DNA of 64,000 bases from Pedobacter sp. MC2016-24 (GTDB lineage Bacteria > Bacteroidota > Bacteroidia > Sphingobacteriales > Sphingobacteriaceae): positions 1,116,001 to 1,180,000 of the forward strand of contig NZ_JADFBX010000001.1 in assembly GCF_015223055.1 (NCBI RefSeq). Reading direction: 5' to 3'. Each line of letters opens with the position of its first letter. Position 1 is the stretch's first letter. The translations under genes were made by a program, and so were the position numbers. The notes beneath the pieces are model-generated. The model made no database searches, was not told the origin of the DNA, and worked only from the letters and a program-made list of their open reading frames with translations. This document shows positions 18,852 to 27,187 of this stretch, one piece after another.

Positions 18852-20234
18852 ATGAAAACGAAGCTCCTATATACCCTGTCTTTGGCAGTCCTGATATTTA
18901 CAGGTTGTGAAAAACTGGAAAAAAGACATGCTGATATTTATACACCGGTGCTTACGCCCTCAAATCCGGTAAGTGATACAGCGCCTTTATCAGGCAATAT
19001 CAAGGGTACCATGTTAAGTGGTAAAACCTATACCATCAACGGAGATGTTATTGTACAAAAAGGAGATACATTAATCCTGCAGCCAGGCGTACGTGTAAAC
19101 GTAACCAATGGTGCCGGGATTTTGGTTTACGGTACCTTTGCTTCTCTGGGCACACATGAAAACCCCAACTGGTTAACTGTTGATGGCGTGGTAAGGACAG
19201 ATGCTGTAAATGCGAATCCAAATACAGACCCTGCTTTTAAAGGATTATGGAGAGGCATTAACGGCAGTACCGATTGTAATATGATTGTGCTGAAATGGAC
19301 ACATGTTGAATTTGGTGGTGGTGCCGCGGGTGCTACCATTGGTGCGGCTTTAGGTATTGCCAACAATAAAAATACTTATAATATTTATTTCCAGAATCCT
19401 GCAGGTACACTAATTGTAGAGGATTCCTGGTTTTACGGTAGTGTAGACGATCCGATCCGGGTAACAGGTGGCAAGATCGCCATTTTGCGCAACACTTTTG
19501 AGAAAGGTGGTTTAACAGGTGGTGAAGCATTTAGTTGCAAAGGCGGGACTGTAGGCAATGTAGCCTATAATCTTTGTGTCGGGATGTGTACCAATGCCAT
19601 TAAAATATCTAACACGGGCGGGACTAATATTCAAACCAATGTGCGTGTTTACAACAACACCATCATCAACTGCGGCTGGCGCAGGGCACAGGTTGGCCGC
19701 GGCGGTTCAGTAAATTTTGAAGAGGGAGCTGCCGGTAAGTTTTATAATAACCTGATGGTGAATTGTAAATATGGTCCGAGGGTAGTCACATCGCCACCAG
19801 CAGATACAACCAACCTGGATTACGGCAATAACTTTAATTATGGTGATTCCTTAGCTGTCACCAACCAATTTTATCCGCCCACTTACATTACCAAACCTAA
19901 AACATCTGATATCCCCAAACCAAATACTTTTTTACCTGCTACCTATAAACTAGGCGATGTGTACGATGGTACCGCATTGGTTGGAAAAAACAATCCTAAG
20001 TTCATCAATGGCCCCGCCCCCCTACCGGCAGGCGCAACGCTTAAAGGTATTGCTGTCGCCGGAACCTATAATTTCGGTCTGAGTACAGGATCACCATGTA
20101 TTGCTGCGGGTTATACTGGATTTGCACCCACGGGCAACATTCCTATAGCAGCCAATTATGGTATTACTGAATTGACACCACCAGGAAGAGACATTGGTGC
20201 TTTTCAAACTGATGGTACGGGCAACCGTCACTAA
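18852..20234 (+). CDS. Surface lipoprotein with right-handed parallel beta-helix
   Basis: A 460-residue lipoprotein. The signal peptide has lipobox LIFTGC (Cys19). A short Pro/Thr-rich linker precedes a region of short beta-strand repeats rich in Gly and Asn (about 50-330; for example GDVIVQKGDTLILQPGVRV and NVRVYNNTIINC) typical of pectate-lyase-like beta-helices. No catalytic Asp/Lys cluster of a known lyase or hydrolase could be recognised, so I do not assign enzymatic activity. It lies 19 nt after the TonB receptor gene and before a strong terminator, so the two form an operon and this protein is a plausible surface partner of that receptor. Confidence 0.8.
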   Translation: MKTKLLYTLSLAVLIFTGCEKLEKRHADIYTPVLTPSNPVSDTAPLSGNIKGTMLSGKTYTINGDVIVQKGDTLILQPGVRVNVTNGAGILVYGTFASLGTHENPNWLTVDGVVRTDAVNANPNTDPAFKGLWRGINGSTDCNMIVLKWTHVEFGGGAAGATIGAALGIANNKNTYNIYFQNPAGTLIVEDSWFYGSVDDPIRVTGGKIAILRNTFEKGGLTGGEAFSCKGGTVGNVAYNLCVGMCTNAIKISNTGGTNIQTNVRVYNNTIINCGWRRAQVGRGGSVNFEEGAAGKFYNNLMVNCKYGPRVVTSPPADTTNLDYGNNFNYGDSLAVTNQFYPPTYITKPKTSDIPKPNTFLPATYKLGDVYDGTALVGKNNPKFINGPAPLPAGATLKGIAVAGTYNFGLSTGSPCIAAGYTGFAPTGNIPIAANYGITELTPPGRDIGAFQTDGTGNRH

Positions 20235-20240
20235 ATCGGG

Positions 20241-20275
20241 AATCGTCATCCTGAATTTATTTCGGGATGACGATT
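20241..20275. terminator. Hairpin terminator between convergent genes
   Basis: AATCGTCATCCTGA (20241-20254) pairs with TCGGGATGACGATT (20262-20275), 14 bp with one G-U pair, followed by CGCCTTTTC on the plus strand. It ends the receptor/lipoprotein operon and may also stop the convergent acetyltransferase operon. Confidence 0.8.
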
Positions 20276-20297
20276 CGCCTTTTCATAAAACCCCTCC

Positions 20298-20717
20298 CTA
20301 CCTTTTTACAAGGATCAAATCTTCGACATCATCCAGTACATAACATTGTTCCCATTGCGTCATGCCAACCTTAGGATAGTAGCCCACTGCTTTCGGCGCC
20401 GCCAACAAAATAAGTTTTGCCTGGGCTGTATTTTTTTTAGTCATGCGGATCAATTCCAATCCTATTCCCTTTTTCTGATACTTTTCGTCAACTGCCAAAT
20501 CTGAAAGATACGTACAATACACGAAATCGGTCAAAGACCTTGAGATTCCGATTAATTTGCCATTATCGCGTGCCGTCACAATCAGGTTAGCATGCTGTAA
20601 CATCCCGGCAATTCTATCTGGTTCGTTTACGGGGCGCCTTTCTCCTAATGTAGAATTCAGCAATACCTCAATAAATTCTGCTGTTCCAATTTTTTCTTCA
20701 ACCTGATAAGTGATCAT
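20298..20717 (-). CDS. GNAT-family N-acetyltransferase
   Basis: A 139-residue acyl-CoA-dependent acetyltransferase of unknown substrate. The central GNAT motif A is clear: LSDLAVDEKYQKKGIG with the Q/RxxGxG/A pyrophosphate-binding loop (QKKGIG, about 82-87), preceded by the strand ARDNGKLIGISRSLTD. Size is typical for a single-domain member. It is the second gene of a two-gene operon behind the ABM-family gene, 18 nt apart, and the pair diverges from a MocR-type regulator that probably controls it. Confidence 0.88.
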   Translation of the reverse strand: MITYQVEEKIGTAEFIEVLLNSTLGERRPVNEPDRIAGMLQHANLIVTARDNGKLIGISRSLTDFVYCTYLSDLAVDEKYQKKGIGLELIRMTKKNTAQAKLILLAAPKAVGYYPKVGMTQWEQCYVLDDVEDLILVKR

Positions 20718-20735
20718 ATCTATTAATTGTTATAG

Positions 20736-21071
20736 TTAAAATATGTTGTCCTGTGGGGCCTCTGCTCTCTCCCCCATGCCGTAATCCCTGATTACTGTGG
20801 CAACACGCAACCTGTAATCTTCAAAAACTGAATTTCTGCCCGCTTGCTGGGCCTTTCGATGCATGGTTTGGTTTCTCCATTCCCTTACGCTTTCTTCGCT
20901 TTGCCAGAAAGACAATGAAAGGATTTTATTTGGATCAACCAGACTTTGGAAGCGTTCTATGGAAATAAATCCCTGAACATTATCTAACTCAGATCGTAAT
21001 GCCTTTGCAATGCTCAGGTATTCATCTTTTTTACCCGCTTCGGGCATGACTTCAAATATTACTGCTATCAT
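20736..21071 (-). CDS. Antibiotic biosynthesis monooxygenase (ABM)-domain protein
   Basis: A 111-residue ferredoxin-like dimeric protein. Family features are IAVIFEVMPEAGKKDEYL at the start, an SLSFWQSEESVREWRN middle block and HRKAQQAGRNSVFEDYRLRV at the end. ABM proteins include cofactor-free monooxygenases and heme-degrading enzymes, but many have unknown roles. It is the first gene of the operon with the GNAT gene and is transcribed away from the MocR regulator gene across a 101-nt region that contains a perfect palindrome. Confidence 0.88.
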   Translation of the reverse strand: MIAVIFEVMPEAGKKDEYLSIAKALRSELDNVQGFISIERFQSLVDPNKILSLSFWQSEESVREWRNQTMHRKAQQAGRNSVFEDYRLRVATVIRDYGMGERAEAPQDNIF

Positions 21072-21124
21072 TTTTTTTATGCTTTAGCTAATCCAGTTTC
21101 TTTACACCATTTCCTACTCTGCAA

Positions 21125-21132
21125 CAAAACTA
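21125..21132 (-). promoter_or_regulatory. Candidate -7 box (TAGTTTTG) of the ABM/GNAT operon
   Basis: On the minus strand TAGTTTTG matches TAnnTTTG, 53 nt before the ABM start. The palindrome at 21138-21165 covers the -33 region and just upstream. Confidence 0.45.
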
Positions 21133-21137
21133 TCCTT

Positions 21138-21165
21138 AAATTGGATTACGTTTGTAATCCAATTT
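21138..21165. promoter_or_regulatory. Perfect 12-bp inverted repeat, candidate MocR operator
   Basis: AAATTGGATTAC (21138-21149) and GTAATCCAATTT (21154-21165) form a perfect inverted repeat with a 4-bp spacer in the region shared by the MocR gene (start 21173) and the divergent ABM/GNAT operon. It ends 8 bp before the MocR ATG, suggesting autorepression together with control of the divergent genes. Confidence 0.6.
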
Positions 21166-21172
21166 AAATAAA

Positions 21173-22651
21173 ATGGATAGTCCAATCATAAATCGCATTT
21201 TCATTGACCTACACCTTGACCATACTGCAGACAGAGCAGTGTACCTGCAGTTGGCAGATGCTATTTTATCTTTAATAAAAAATGGAAAACTATGTTCGGG
21301 AGAAAAACTGCCGGCTTCAAGGGCAGTGGCCAAGTTGTTAAAGATAAACAGGATTACAGTTTCAAGGGCATATGGGGAATTGCAGACACAAGGTTGGCTG
21401 GAAAGTTTTGTAGGACGAGGTACATTCGTATCTTCACACGTTCCAGAACCCGAACCAAGAATATTGCAAACATCCCTGACTTCAAGCCCTTTGAAGAAAG
21501 CTCATTTTACCATTGAGACTAAACATTTCTTACTCGGTCAGTATACCACAACTTCTGCTGAACTTCATTTGGACGATGGATTGCCTGACCCTAAATTAAC
21601 CCCGATAAAAGAGATGTATAGGGCGTACAGAAATCAACTGACACGAAGTGGTTTTTACAATAAATTTGGCCATTATGGCGATCCAGAAGGTTCAGATTTG
21701 TACAGGCAGGCATTGTCTGTATATCTGAATGAGACAAGAGGGCTAAAAACCACAGCCAAGAATATTTTTTCAGTAAGAGGTACACTCATGGGCTTAAACC
21801 TGGTCTGCAACGGACTGATTGAAACCGGTGATGTTATTGTATCGGGTTTACCCGGATGGAATAAAGCGGAAATGAATTTTATCCACGCCCAAGCTGAACA
21901 CATTACAATACCTGTGGATGAACATGGCCTCGTAATAGATGAATTGAGGAAAATCTGCATAAAAAAGAAAGTGAGAATGGTATATGTAACCCCACACCAC
22001 CACTACCCAACAACAGTATCTTTACGCATTGACCGAAGATTGGAACTGCTGCGACTTGCAAACACCTTTGGTTTCTTCATTTTTGAAGATGATTATGACT
22101 TTGACTTCCATTACAAACACCGACCATTGTTACCGCTTGCCAGTGCCGACGAAACCGGAATGGTTATTTATTGTGGCACCTTCAGTAAAAGCTTTTCCCC
22201 GGCCTTCCGTATGGGATATCTGGTAGCTGCCGAAAATGTGATTGAGCATCTTGCAAAGATCCGGATTCTTATAGACAGGCAGGGCGACCATATCATGGAT
22301 AATGCCTTATCCGAAATATTAAATGACGGTACAATTCAGCGGTACATCAGAAAGGCCTTACCGGTTTACGAAGAAAGGCGTAATCTATTTTGCGGTTTGT
22401 TAAATAGTGAATTGGAAGGCGTTGTAAATTTCACTATTCCCGAAGGCGGGATGACTGTCTGGACAACATTTGACAAATCAATTGACCTTGAAAAGCTATC
22501 CGTAAACGCCTATCAAAAAGGCCTATCTATTTCAAATGGAAAACTACACCGTTACGCAAACTACAATGTCAATGGAGCTCGTTTGGGTTTTGCTTCTTCC
22601 TCCTGTGACGATTTAATCCGAAGCGTAAATATTTTAAAAGGGCTGATCTAA
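21173..22651 (+). CDS. MocR-family (GntR-aminotransferase fusion) transcriptional regulator
   Basis: A 492-residue regulator. The N-terminal GntR winged helix (about 20-90) shows GEKLPASRAVAKLLKINRIT and VGRGTFVSS; the rest is a fold-type I aminotransferase domain (about 130-490) with FIFEDDYDFDF and the PLP-lysine block GTFSKSFSPAFRMGY (Lys near 340). Such proteins use PLP or an amino acid adduct as effector and often control vitamin B6, GABA or small-molecule genes. The divergent targets here are an ABM and a GNAT gene, so a B6 role is not evident. The upstream palindrome is its likely operator. Confidence 0.92.
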   Translation: MDSPIINRIFIDLHLDHTADRAVYLQLADAILSLIKNGKLCSGEKLPASRAVAKLLKINRITVSRAYGELQTQGWLESFVGRGTFVSSHVPEPEPRILQTSLTSSPLKKAHFTIETKHFLLGQYTTTSAELHLDDGLPDPKLTPIKEMYRAYRNQLTRSGFYNKFGHYGDPEGSDLYRQALSVYLNETRGLKTTAKNIFSVRGTLMGLNLVCNGLIETGDVIVSGLPGWNKAEMNFIHAQAEHITIPVDEHGLVIDELRKICIKKKVRMVYVTPHHHYPTTVSLRIDRRLELLRLANTFGFFIFEDDYDFDFHYKHRPLLPLASADETGMVIYCGTFSKSFSPAFRMGYLVAAENVIEHLAKIRILIDRQGDHIMDNALSEILNDGTIQRYIRKALPVYEERRNLFCGLLNSELEGVVNFTIPEGGMTVWTTFDKSIDLEKLSVNAYQKGLSISNGKLHRYANYNVNGARLGFASSSCDDLIRSVNILKGLI

Positions 22652-22671
22652 ACTGTTTGTATTGTATCTTT

Positions 22672-22720
22672 AAAAATCAAAAAGCCCAATTTTATGAAAA
22701 AATTGGGCCTTTTGATTTTT
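22672..22720. terminator. Bidirectional Rho-independent terminator
   Basis: The stretch 22672-22693 pairs with 22697-22720 (core AAGCCCAATTTT / AAAATTGGGCCTT) and is flanked by A-rich and T-rich ends on both strands. It lies between the convergent MocR gene and DUF3347 gene and just touches the stop codon of the latter. Confidence 0.85.
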
Positions 22721-23237
22721 AAATACTGTTCTTAATCTCGCCGCAAGTGAGCATATTCTTGGGATAATAGGGATTTTTAATCTCCCGTTCCTTACTAATC
22801 CATGTGGCCCCCGTCATCGGGCATACCTGTTGATACAAAGAAAGGCCAATAGGCTGTACGCTTTTTGCAATCTTCCACATTTTATCAGAAACATCTAGAA
22901 AAGCTTTGCGCTGAGCATTGATGTTGGTTGTCTCCGCAATTTTTGCAAGCAGTAAACGAATTTCGGCCCTGGTGGTGGTTGCCGAATTCATTTCTTCAAG
23001 AGTCAATTTCTTAAACCTGAACTTTTCCAGGCTTTTTAAAAAGACTGCAGCATTTTTTGCAGTCGCGACAGAGTCAGACAAGATCAGGCTATTGCTCATG
23101 CGCAGATAGCTTTCCAAAACTTCTGTCTTAGCAGCTTCTTGTTTTTCCGTTGCCACATTTGAGACTGAGACTTGTGCTACTCCGCTAAAGCTGATCACAG
23201 CAAAGAGCGTGATCATCATACTGGTTATTCTTTTCAT
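22719..23237 (-). CDS. Exported DUF3347-family protein
   Basis: A 172-residue exported protein. The signal peptide (about 1-21, ending SGVAQ) is followed by a helical domain with repeated LESYLRMSNSLI, AAVFLKSLEKF and KMWKIAKSVQ segments and a C-terminal block CPMTGATWIS...NPYYPKNMLTCGEI with two cysteines, which is the DUF3347 hallmark. Members often occur with metal-efflux components and may bind a metal through the Cys/Met residues, but function is not established. It is 58 nt downstream of the metalloprotease gene and could be the last gene of the sigma-factor-led locus. Confidence 0.82.
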   Translation of the reverse strand: MKRITSMMITLFAVISFSGVAQVSVSNVATEKQEAAKTEVLESYLRMSNSLILSDSVATAKNAAVFLKSLEKFRFKKLTLEEMNSATTTRAEIRLLLAKIAETTNINAQRKAFLDVSDKMWKIAKSVQPIGLSLYQQVCPMTGATWISKEREIKNPYYPKNMLTCGEIKNSI

Positions 23238-23295
23238 CTTTATGCAATTATATTTTGATATAGAAGCAGCCTTTAAGAGCTTAACATCCTAACAT

Positions 23296-25737
23296 TTAAT
23301 CTTTTTTAATTCTGGCAATGATTTTATCAATCTCGCTCAACATATCTGCCTGATGTTCCAGATTCAAATCTCCGTTTACCGACATCGTCGCTATTGTTGT
23401 CCGCAGATGCTTAGCATGCAAAATAGCTGCAATACGCACGTCGCTACGCTGTGCATTAGACATCATTTTACCATCTGCCATGTCCTTCGGATTGATCAGG
23501 TTATTCAATTTTTCTACATACCCCCGTTGCATAGACCGTCTGTAGCTAGAGCGTACAGGATCTGCAGATAGATTTTTCCAGACCGCCTTTTCCAGGTCAT
23601 TCAAGTACTCGGCTACCGGATATGGATCGGCCGACGAAAGGGCCCGCTGCTCCAGGTTAAAAACCAGTCCCGAACTCAACAACATATTCAGCATTTGATT
23701 TTGCTGATCCATGATCTCATTCACAGGTTTGATATCGATCAGTGCAGCAATTTCTTTCGGATACATCCATAGCGGGGCTTCAAATACCTGTCTATCCAAA
23801 TACCCGATTACACTTTTTACTTTTGCTTTGGGCACCTCAGTATAAACAAATCCTTTCTCGTCTGTACTTCGCTGAGTGATATAGCGATTACCTATATTTT
23901 TCATCACATGATATAGATACTTTGAATACTGCGAAACTACTGCTTTATGCATCGTCTTCAGGTTATCATATAAATCTCCAGGTTGGTAGGTCCAGCTGAT
24001 CAGATTTGGCACCACACGCTGCAGGTTTTTGATACCGTATTCACTTGCCACTATCGCATCGTCACCCAGATCTTCTGTCTGGCTCCTGGGATCTTCATCT
24101 TTCCCTTCACCACCAAACCACAGTCTCGGATTTTTGGTCAGACTGTCGATGGTCATTTTATTTAAGACGGCTTGTTCTTCGAATTCATCTTTAGCACCAA
24201 ACAGATATTTGTATCCCCATTGTATGGCCCATTTATCGTACATCCCAATTCTCGGATAAATTCCTGCCGGGCCAATATGGTCTTCAGGTTGGGCAACGTA
24301 GTTGAAACGCGCATAATCCATGATTGACACGGTATGTCCATTGGCTTCTACCCATTTCTTATCTCTCAGTTTTTCAACCGGAGTCTGACTGCTTGCGCCC
24401 ATATTGTGCCTCAAACCCAATGTATGTCCGATCTCATGCGAGGATACAAAACGAATCAATTCACCCATCAATTCATCATCAAATTCCATTTTTCGGGCAC
24501 GGGGATCCAGTGCTCCGGCCTGTATCATATACCAGTTGTGTACCAGTTTCATCACGTTATGAAACCAGCCGACATGACTTTCAATGATTTCGCCACTACG
24601 CGGATCGCTGATGCGGGGTCCGTAGGCATTAGGTGTTTCAGAAGCATAGTAACGGATTACGGAATAGCGTGCGTCCTCCAGGCTCATCGTGGTATCAGCT
24701 TCGGGCCATTCTTTGGCTACAATTGCATTTTTAAAGCCGGCCTGCTCAAAGGCTTTCTGCCAATCGTTCACTCCCGCAATCAGGTACTTACGCCATTTTT
24801 TCGGCGTTGCCGGATCAATGTAATAAACAATCTGTTTTTTAGGCTCAACCAACTCACCTTTTTTATATTTCGCAAGGTCTTTGTCTTTGGGTTCCAGGCG
24901 ATAACGCTGTATAAAAAACAAGGGTTGTGCAACCTGTTTATTTTCGTCAAAGAGCGTGTATTTATTGGCGAAATACCCCACACGTTCATCTGAAAGCCGC
25001 TTTCGCATAGGTACTTTAGGCAACAATACCAAGGATGTATTTAACTGAACAGTTACACTACCGGTTAATGCACCTGCTGTAATGGTTGCCACGCCAGAAG
25101 TAGCATAAGTCTTGGTGGTCCTGATTTCGATATTCATGGGATAAGTATGAACAGATTCTATGAACGACCTGTCATCTGCCAGCCCCCCGAGTTTTTTCTC
25201 TGTTTTCTCCTGCTGAGAAATTGACAGCACATTACTCTCTTTACGCAACAAGTCAGTAACATCAATCACGGAATTACCTGTAGCCGGATTTTTAGATTTG
25301 ATATCAAATGCAGCAACAATCGGATTGACCTGCGAAGATGCAACTGCCCTGGAGATTTGTTGTTGTTCATCCTTCACGTCTTGCCGATACACTACTGCTC
25401 GCAGGAAAATTTTATTGCCATTTCCTTTTTCAAAATAAACCGTTTGTTCATTGGCTTTCTCGCCACCAAAACTACCAGCTCCCTGAGGCATAGCTACGTA
25501 GCGGGTAACAGCAAGAATATAACGGTTTAACAGACTATCCGGAATTTCAAAATACCATTTATTGTCCGTACTTTTTACATCGAACATCCCTTCCTTGCTC
25601 AATGCTGTTTTAGGAATTAATTTTTCATAAGATACGACAGCCTTAACCTGGGTACTGTCTATCTTTTTATTGGTCTTATCCTGTGCATATCCAGATAAGG
25701 ATATGGCACAAAATAAAATACTTAAAGCAAACTTCAT
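23296..25737 (-). CDS. Exported zinc-dependent metalloprotease (DUF5117-type)
   Basis: An 813-residue exported protease with signal peptide (about 1-19, ending SGYAQ). The extended zinc motif HEIGHTLGLRH (about residues 434-444, HExxHxxGxxH) marks a metzincin-type zinc protease; the Met-turn is probably in HTVSIMDYARF about 30 residues later. Upstream are a DUF5118-like N-terminal segment and the DUF5117 beta-rich domain (about 90-330). It follows the SusD gene by 16 nt, so the SusCD pair of this locus probably takes up peptides or a protein-derived ligand released by this enzyme. That functional link is inferred from position. Confidence 0.9.
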   Translation of the reverse strand: MKFALSILFCAISLSGYAQDKTNKKIDSTQVKAVVSYEKLIPKTALSKEGMFDVKSTDNKWYFEIPDSLLNRYILAVTRYVAMPQGAGSFGGEKANEQTVYFEKGNGNKIFLRAVVYRQDVKDEQQQISRAVASSQVNPIVAAFDIKSKNPATGNSVIDVTDLLRKESNVLSISQQEKTEKKLGGLADDRSFIESVHTYPMNIEIRTTKTYATSGVATITAGALTGSVTVQLNTSLVLLPKVPMRKRLSDERVGYFANKYTLFDENKQVAQPLFFIQRYRLEPKDKDLAKYKKGELVEPKKQIVYYIDPATPKKWRKYLIAGVNDWQKAFEQAGFKNAIVAKEWPEADTTMSLEDARYSVIRYYASETPNAYGPRISDPRSGEIIESHVGWFHNVMKLVHNWYMIQAGALDPRARKMEFDDELMGELIRFVSSHEIGHTLGLRHNMGASSQTPVEKLRDKKWVEANGHTVSIMDYARFNYVAQPEDHIGPAGIYPRIGMYDKWAIQWGYKYLFGAKDEFEEQAVLNKMTIDSLTKNPRLWFGGEGKDEDPRSQTEDLGDDAIVASEYGIKNLQRVVPNLISWTYQPGDLYDNLKTMHKAVVSQYSKYLYHVMKNIGNRYITQRSTDEKGFVYTEVPKAKVKSVIGYLDRQVFEAPLWMYPKEIAALIDIKPVNEIMDQQNQMLNMLLSSGLVFNLEQRALSSADPYPVAEYLNDLEKAVWKNLSADPVRSSYRRSMQRGYVEKLNNLINPKDMADGKMMSNAQRSDVRIAAILHAKHLRTTIATMSVNGDLNLEHQADMLSEIDKIIARIKKD

Positions 25738-25753
25738 TTGTGTGTTTTTTAGT

Positions 25754-27184
25754 TTAAAAAGGAATGACTTCGTCTGTGTTTAACTTCAATCCTGGATTTT
25801 GTTTCAATACATCCTGAGCAAAAGGAATGATATACAATCTGGAGTTTGGATTCAGTGTATACGTTTTTTTAGGTTCAGTTGTATTCACAATCGGGAATAC
25901 ACGGACAATCGTTTTTGCATAATCAGGCTCCAGGTTGAACCTTTTCAAATCAAAGAATCGGTTTACACCGAATAGCAGTTCTTTTCTGCGTTCGGCGATG
26001 ACCAGTGCTATAGTTTCTTTTATAGTAGCTGGAACAGCAAGATTTACGGTTCCTGAAGTGATCCGTTTTACCCGAATCTTATTTAATGTGGCTATGGCCT
26101 CGGTGAGGTTATTTTCTCGGGCATAAAGTTCAGCCAGCATCAGATAAACTTCTGTCGTTTTCATCCCTACAGTAGGGTAAAAGAATTTTTTGTAGCCGAT
26201 ATTGAAATACGCAGTTCCTGAACCTGCATCTAAAAATGATGCATTTACAGTGGTAAAGAACAGGTTAAAACGCGCATCATTGTTACCAAATAAGGTTCTT
26301 AATTCCGGACTAATGATGTTCACATAAGCAAAATTCATCTCTGTGTATCCGGTCATGTAAGCATAGTTTAACACCTCAGGATTATTTGGGGCAACAACTG
26401 CCACGACATTGGGACCTCCTTTTGCAGTATAATCAACTAAATCAAAAATATCATTTTTGTAGGATAAAGATTTCAAAGCTGCTTCTTTAGCCGCAGCAAA
26501 TTCTCTTTTAAACAAATGCACTTTAGCTTTTAATGCCCAGGCAAATGCCAGAGAAGGGTGATTCTCATCTAAAGGCTTTGCTTGTAGATTTGGAATGGCG
26601 TCATCCAGGTCTTTCTGGATAAAATCATAAGCATCTTTTACAGTAGATTTTACCGGCTTTGCTTCCAGGTCAAACTTATCCATAATGCAAATCCCGCCAT
26701 CCGTTGCTGCTGAAGCAGGATCATAAGCTTTTGCATAAGTGTTTATCAACAAAAAATAATCAAATGCCCGGTGTACCCTGGCTTCAGACTTTGCAATGAG
26801 CTTTGTCGCATCATCACCTGTAGAACCATCTACCAGGCTGATGATCATGTTCCATCTGTTGATATACGAATAGGCCTGATTATAAAAGGAAGAACTGGAA
26901 AGCAGGTTCACCCGATTTTCAGTTTCATCAAAGGTAAAATTAACGATATTCAGGTTTTTAGCTTTTCCGATCACATCACTTTCCCTCATCCACTGATCGT
27001 CAACAAGGTACTGAAAGTTATTGATGGCATAGCCCCGATTTGGTAAGGATACCATTTCATAGAATTGTTGTGCAGTTTCGACCACGGCAGATCCACGGGG
27101 AGTGATATCGATATATTTTTTGCAGGATAGCGATAGCAAAACCGGCATTAACAATAGTAGTTTTATATTTAATTTCATAATCAT
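25754..27184 (-). CDS. SusD/RagB-family surface lipoprotein
   Basis: A 476-residue lipoprotein with lipobox LLSLSC (Cys near 21), a SusD-type N-terminus (KKYIDITPRGSAVVETAQQF) and the TPR-like helical core; the C-terminal RagB part has MLAELYARENNLTEAIATLN and ERRKELLFGVNRFFDLKRF. It begins 3 nt after the STN-containing SusC gene, with which it forms the substrate-binding lid. The second Met (codon 3) is an alternative start. Because the neighbouring enzyme is a protease and no glycoside hydrolases are present, a peptide ligand is more likely than a glycan. Confidence 0.92.
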   Translation of the reverse strand: MIMKLNIKLLLLMPVLLSLSCKKYIDITPRGSAVVETAQQFYEMVSLPNRGYAINNFQYLVDDQWMRESDVIGKAKNLNIVNFTFDETENRVNLLSSSSFYNQAYSYINRWNMIISLVDGSTGDDATKLIAKSEARVHRAFDYFLLINTYAKAYDPASAATDGGICIMDKFDLEAKPVKSTVKDAYDFIQKDLDDAIPNLQAKPLDENHPSLAFAWALKAKVHLFKREFAAAKEAALKSLSYKNDIFDLVDYTAKGGPNVVAVVAPNNPEVLNYAYMTGYTEMNFAYVNIISPELRTLFGNNDARFNLFFTTVNASFLDAGSGTAYFNIGYKKFFYPTVGMKTTEVYLMLAELYARENNLTEAIATLNKIRVKRITSGTVNLAVPATIKETIALVIAERRKELLFGVNRFFDLKRFNLEPDYAKTIVRVFPIVNTTEPKKTYTLNPNSRLYIIPFAQDVLKQNPGLKLNTDEVIPF

Positions 27185-27187
27185 GAA

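Noticed and set aside
24334..24993. Open frame of 219 codons on the plus strand
   Set aside because: It lies entirely antisense to the zinc metalloprotease gene, overlaps its HExxH coding region and has no signal of its own; a frame shadow.
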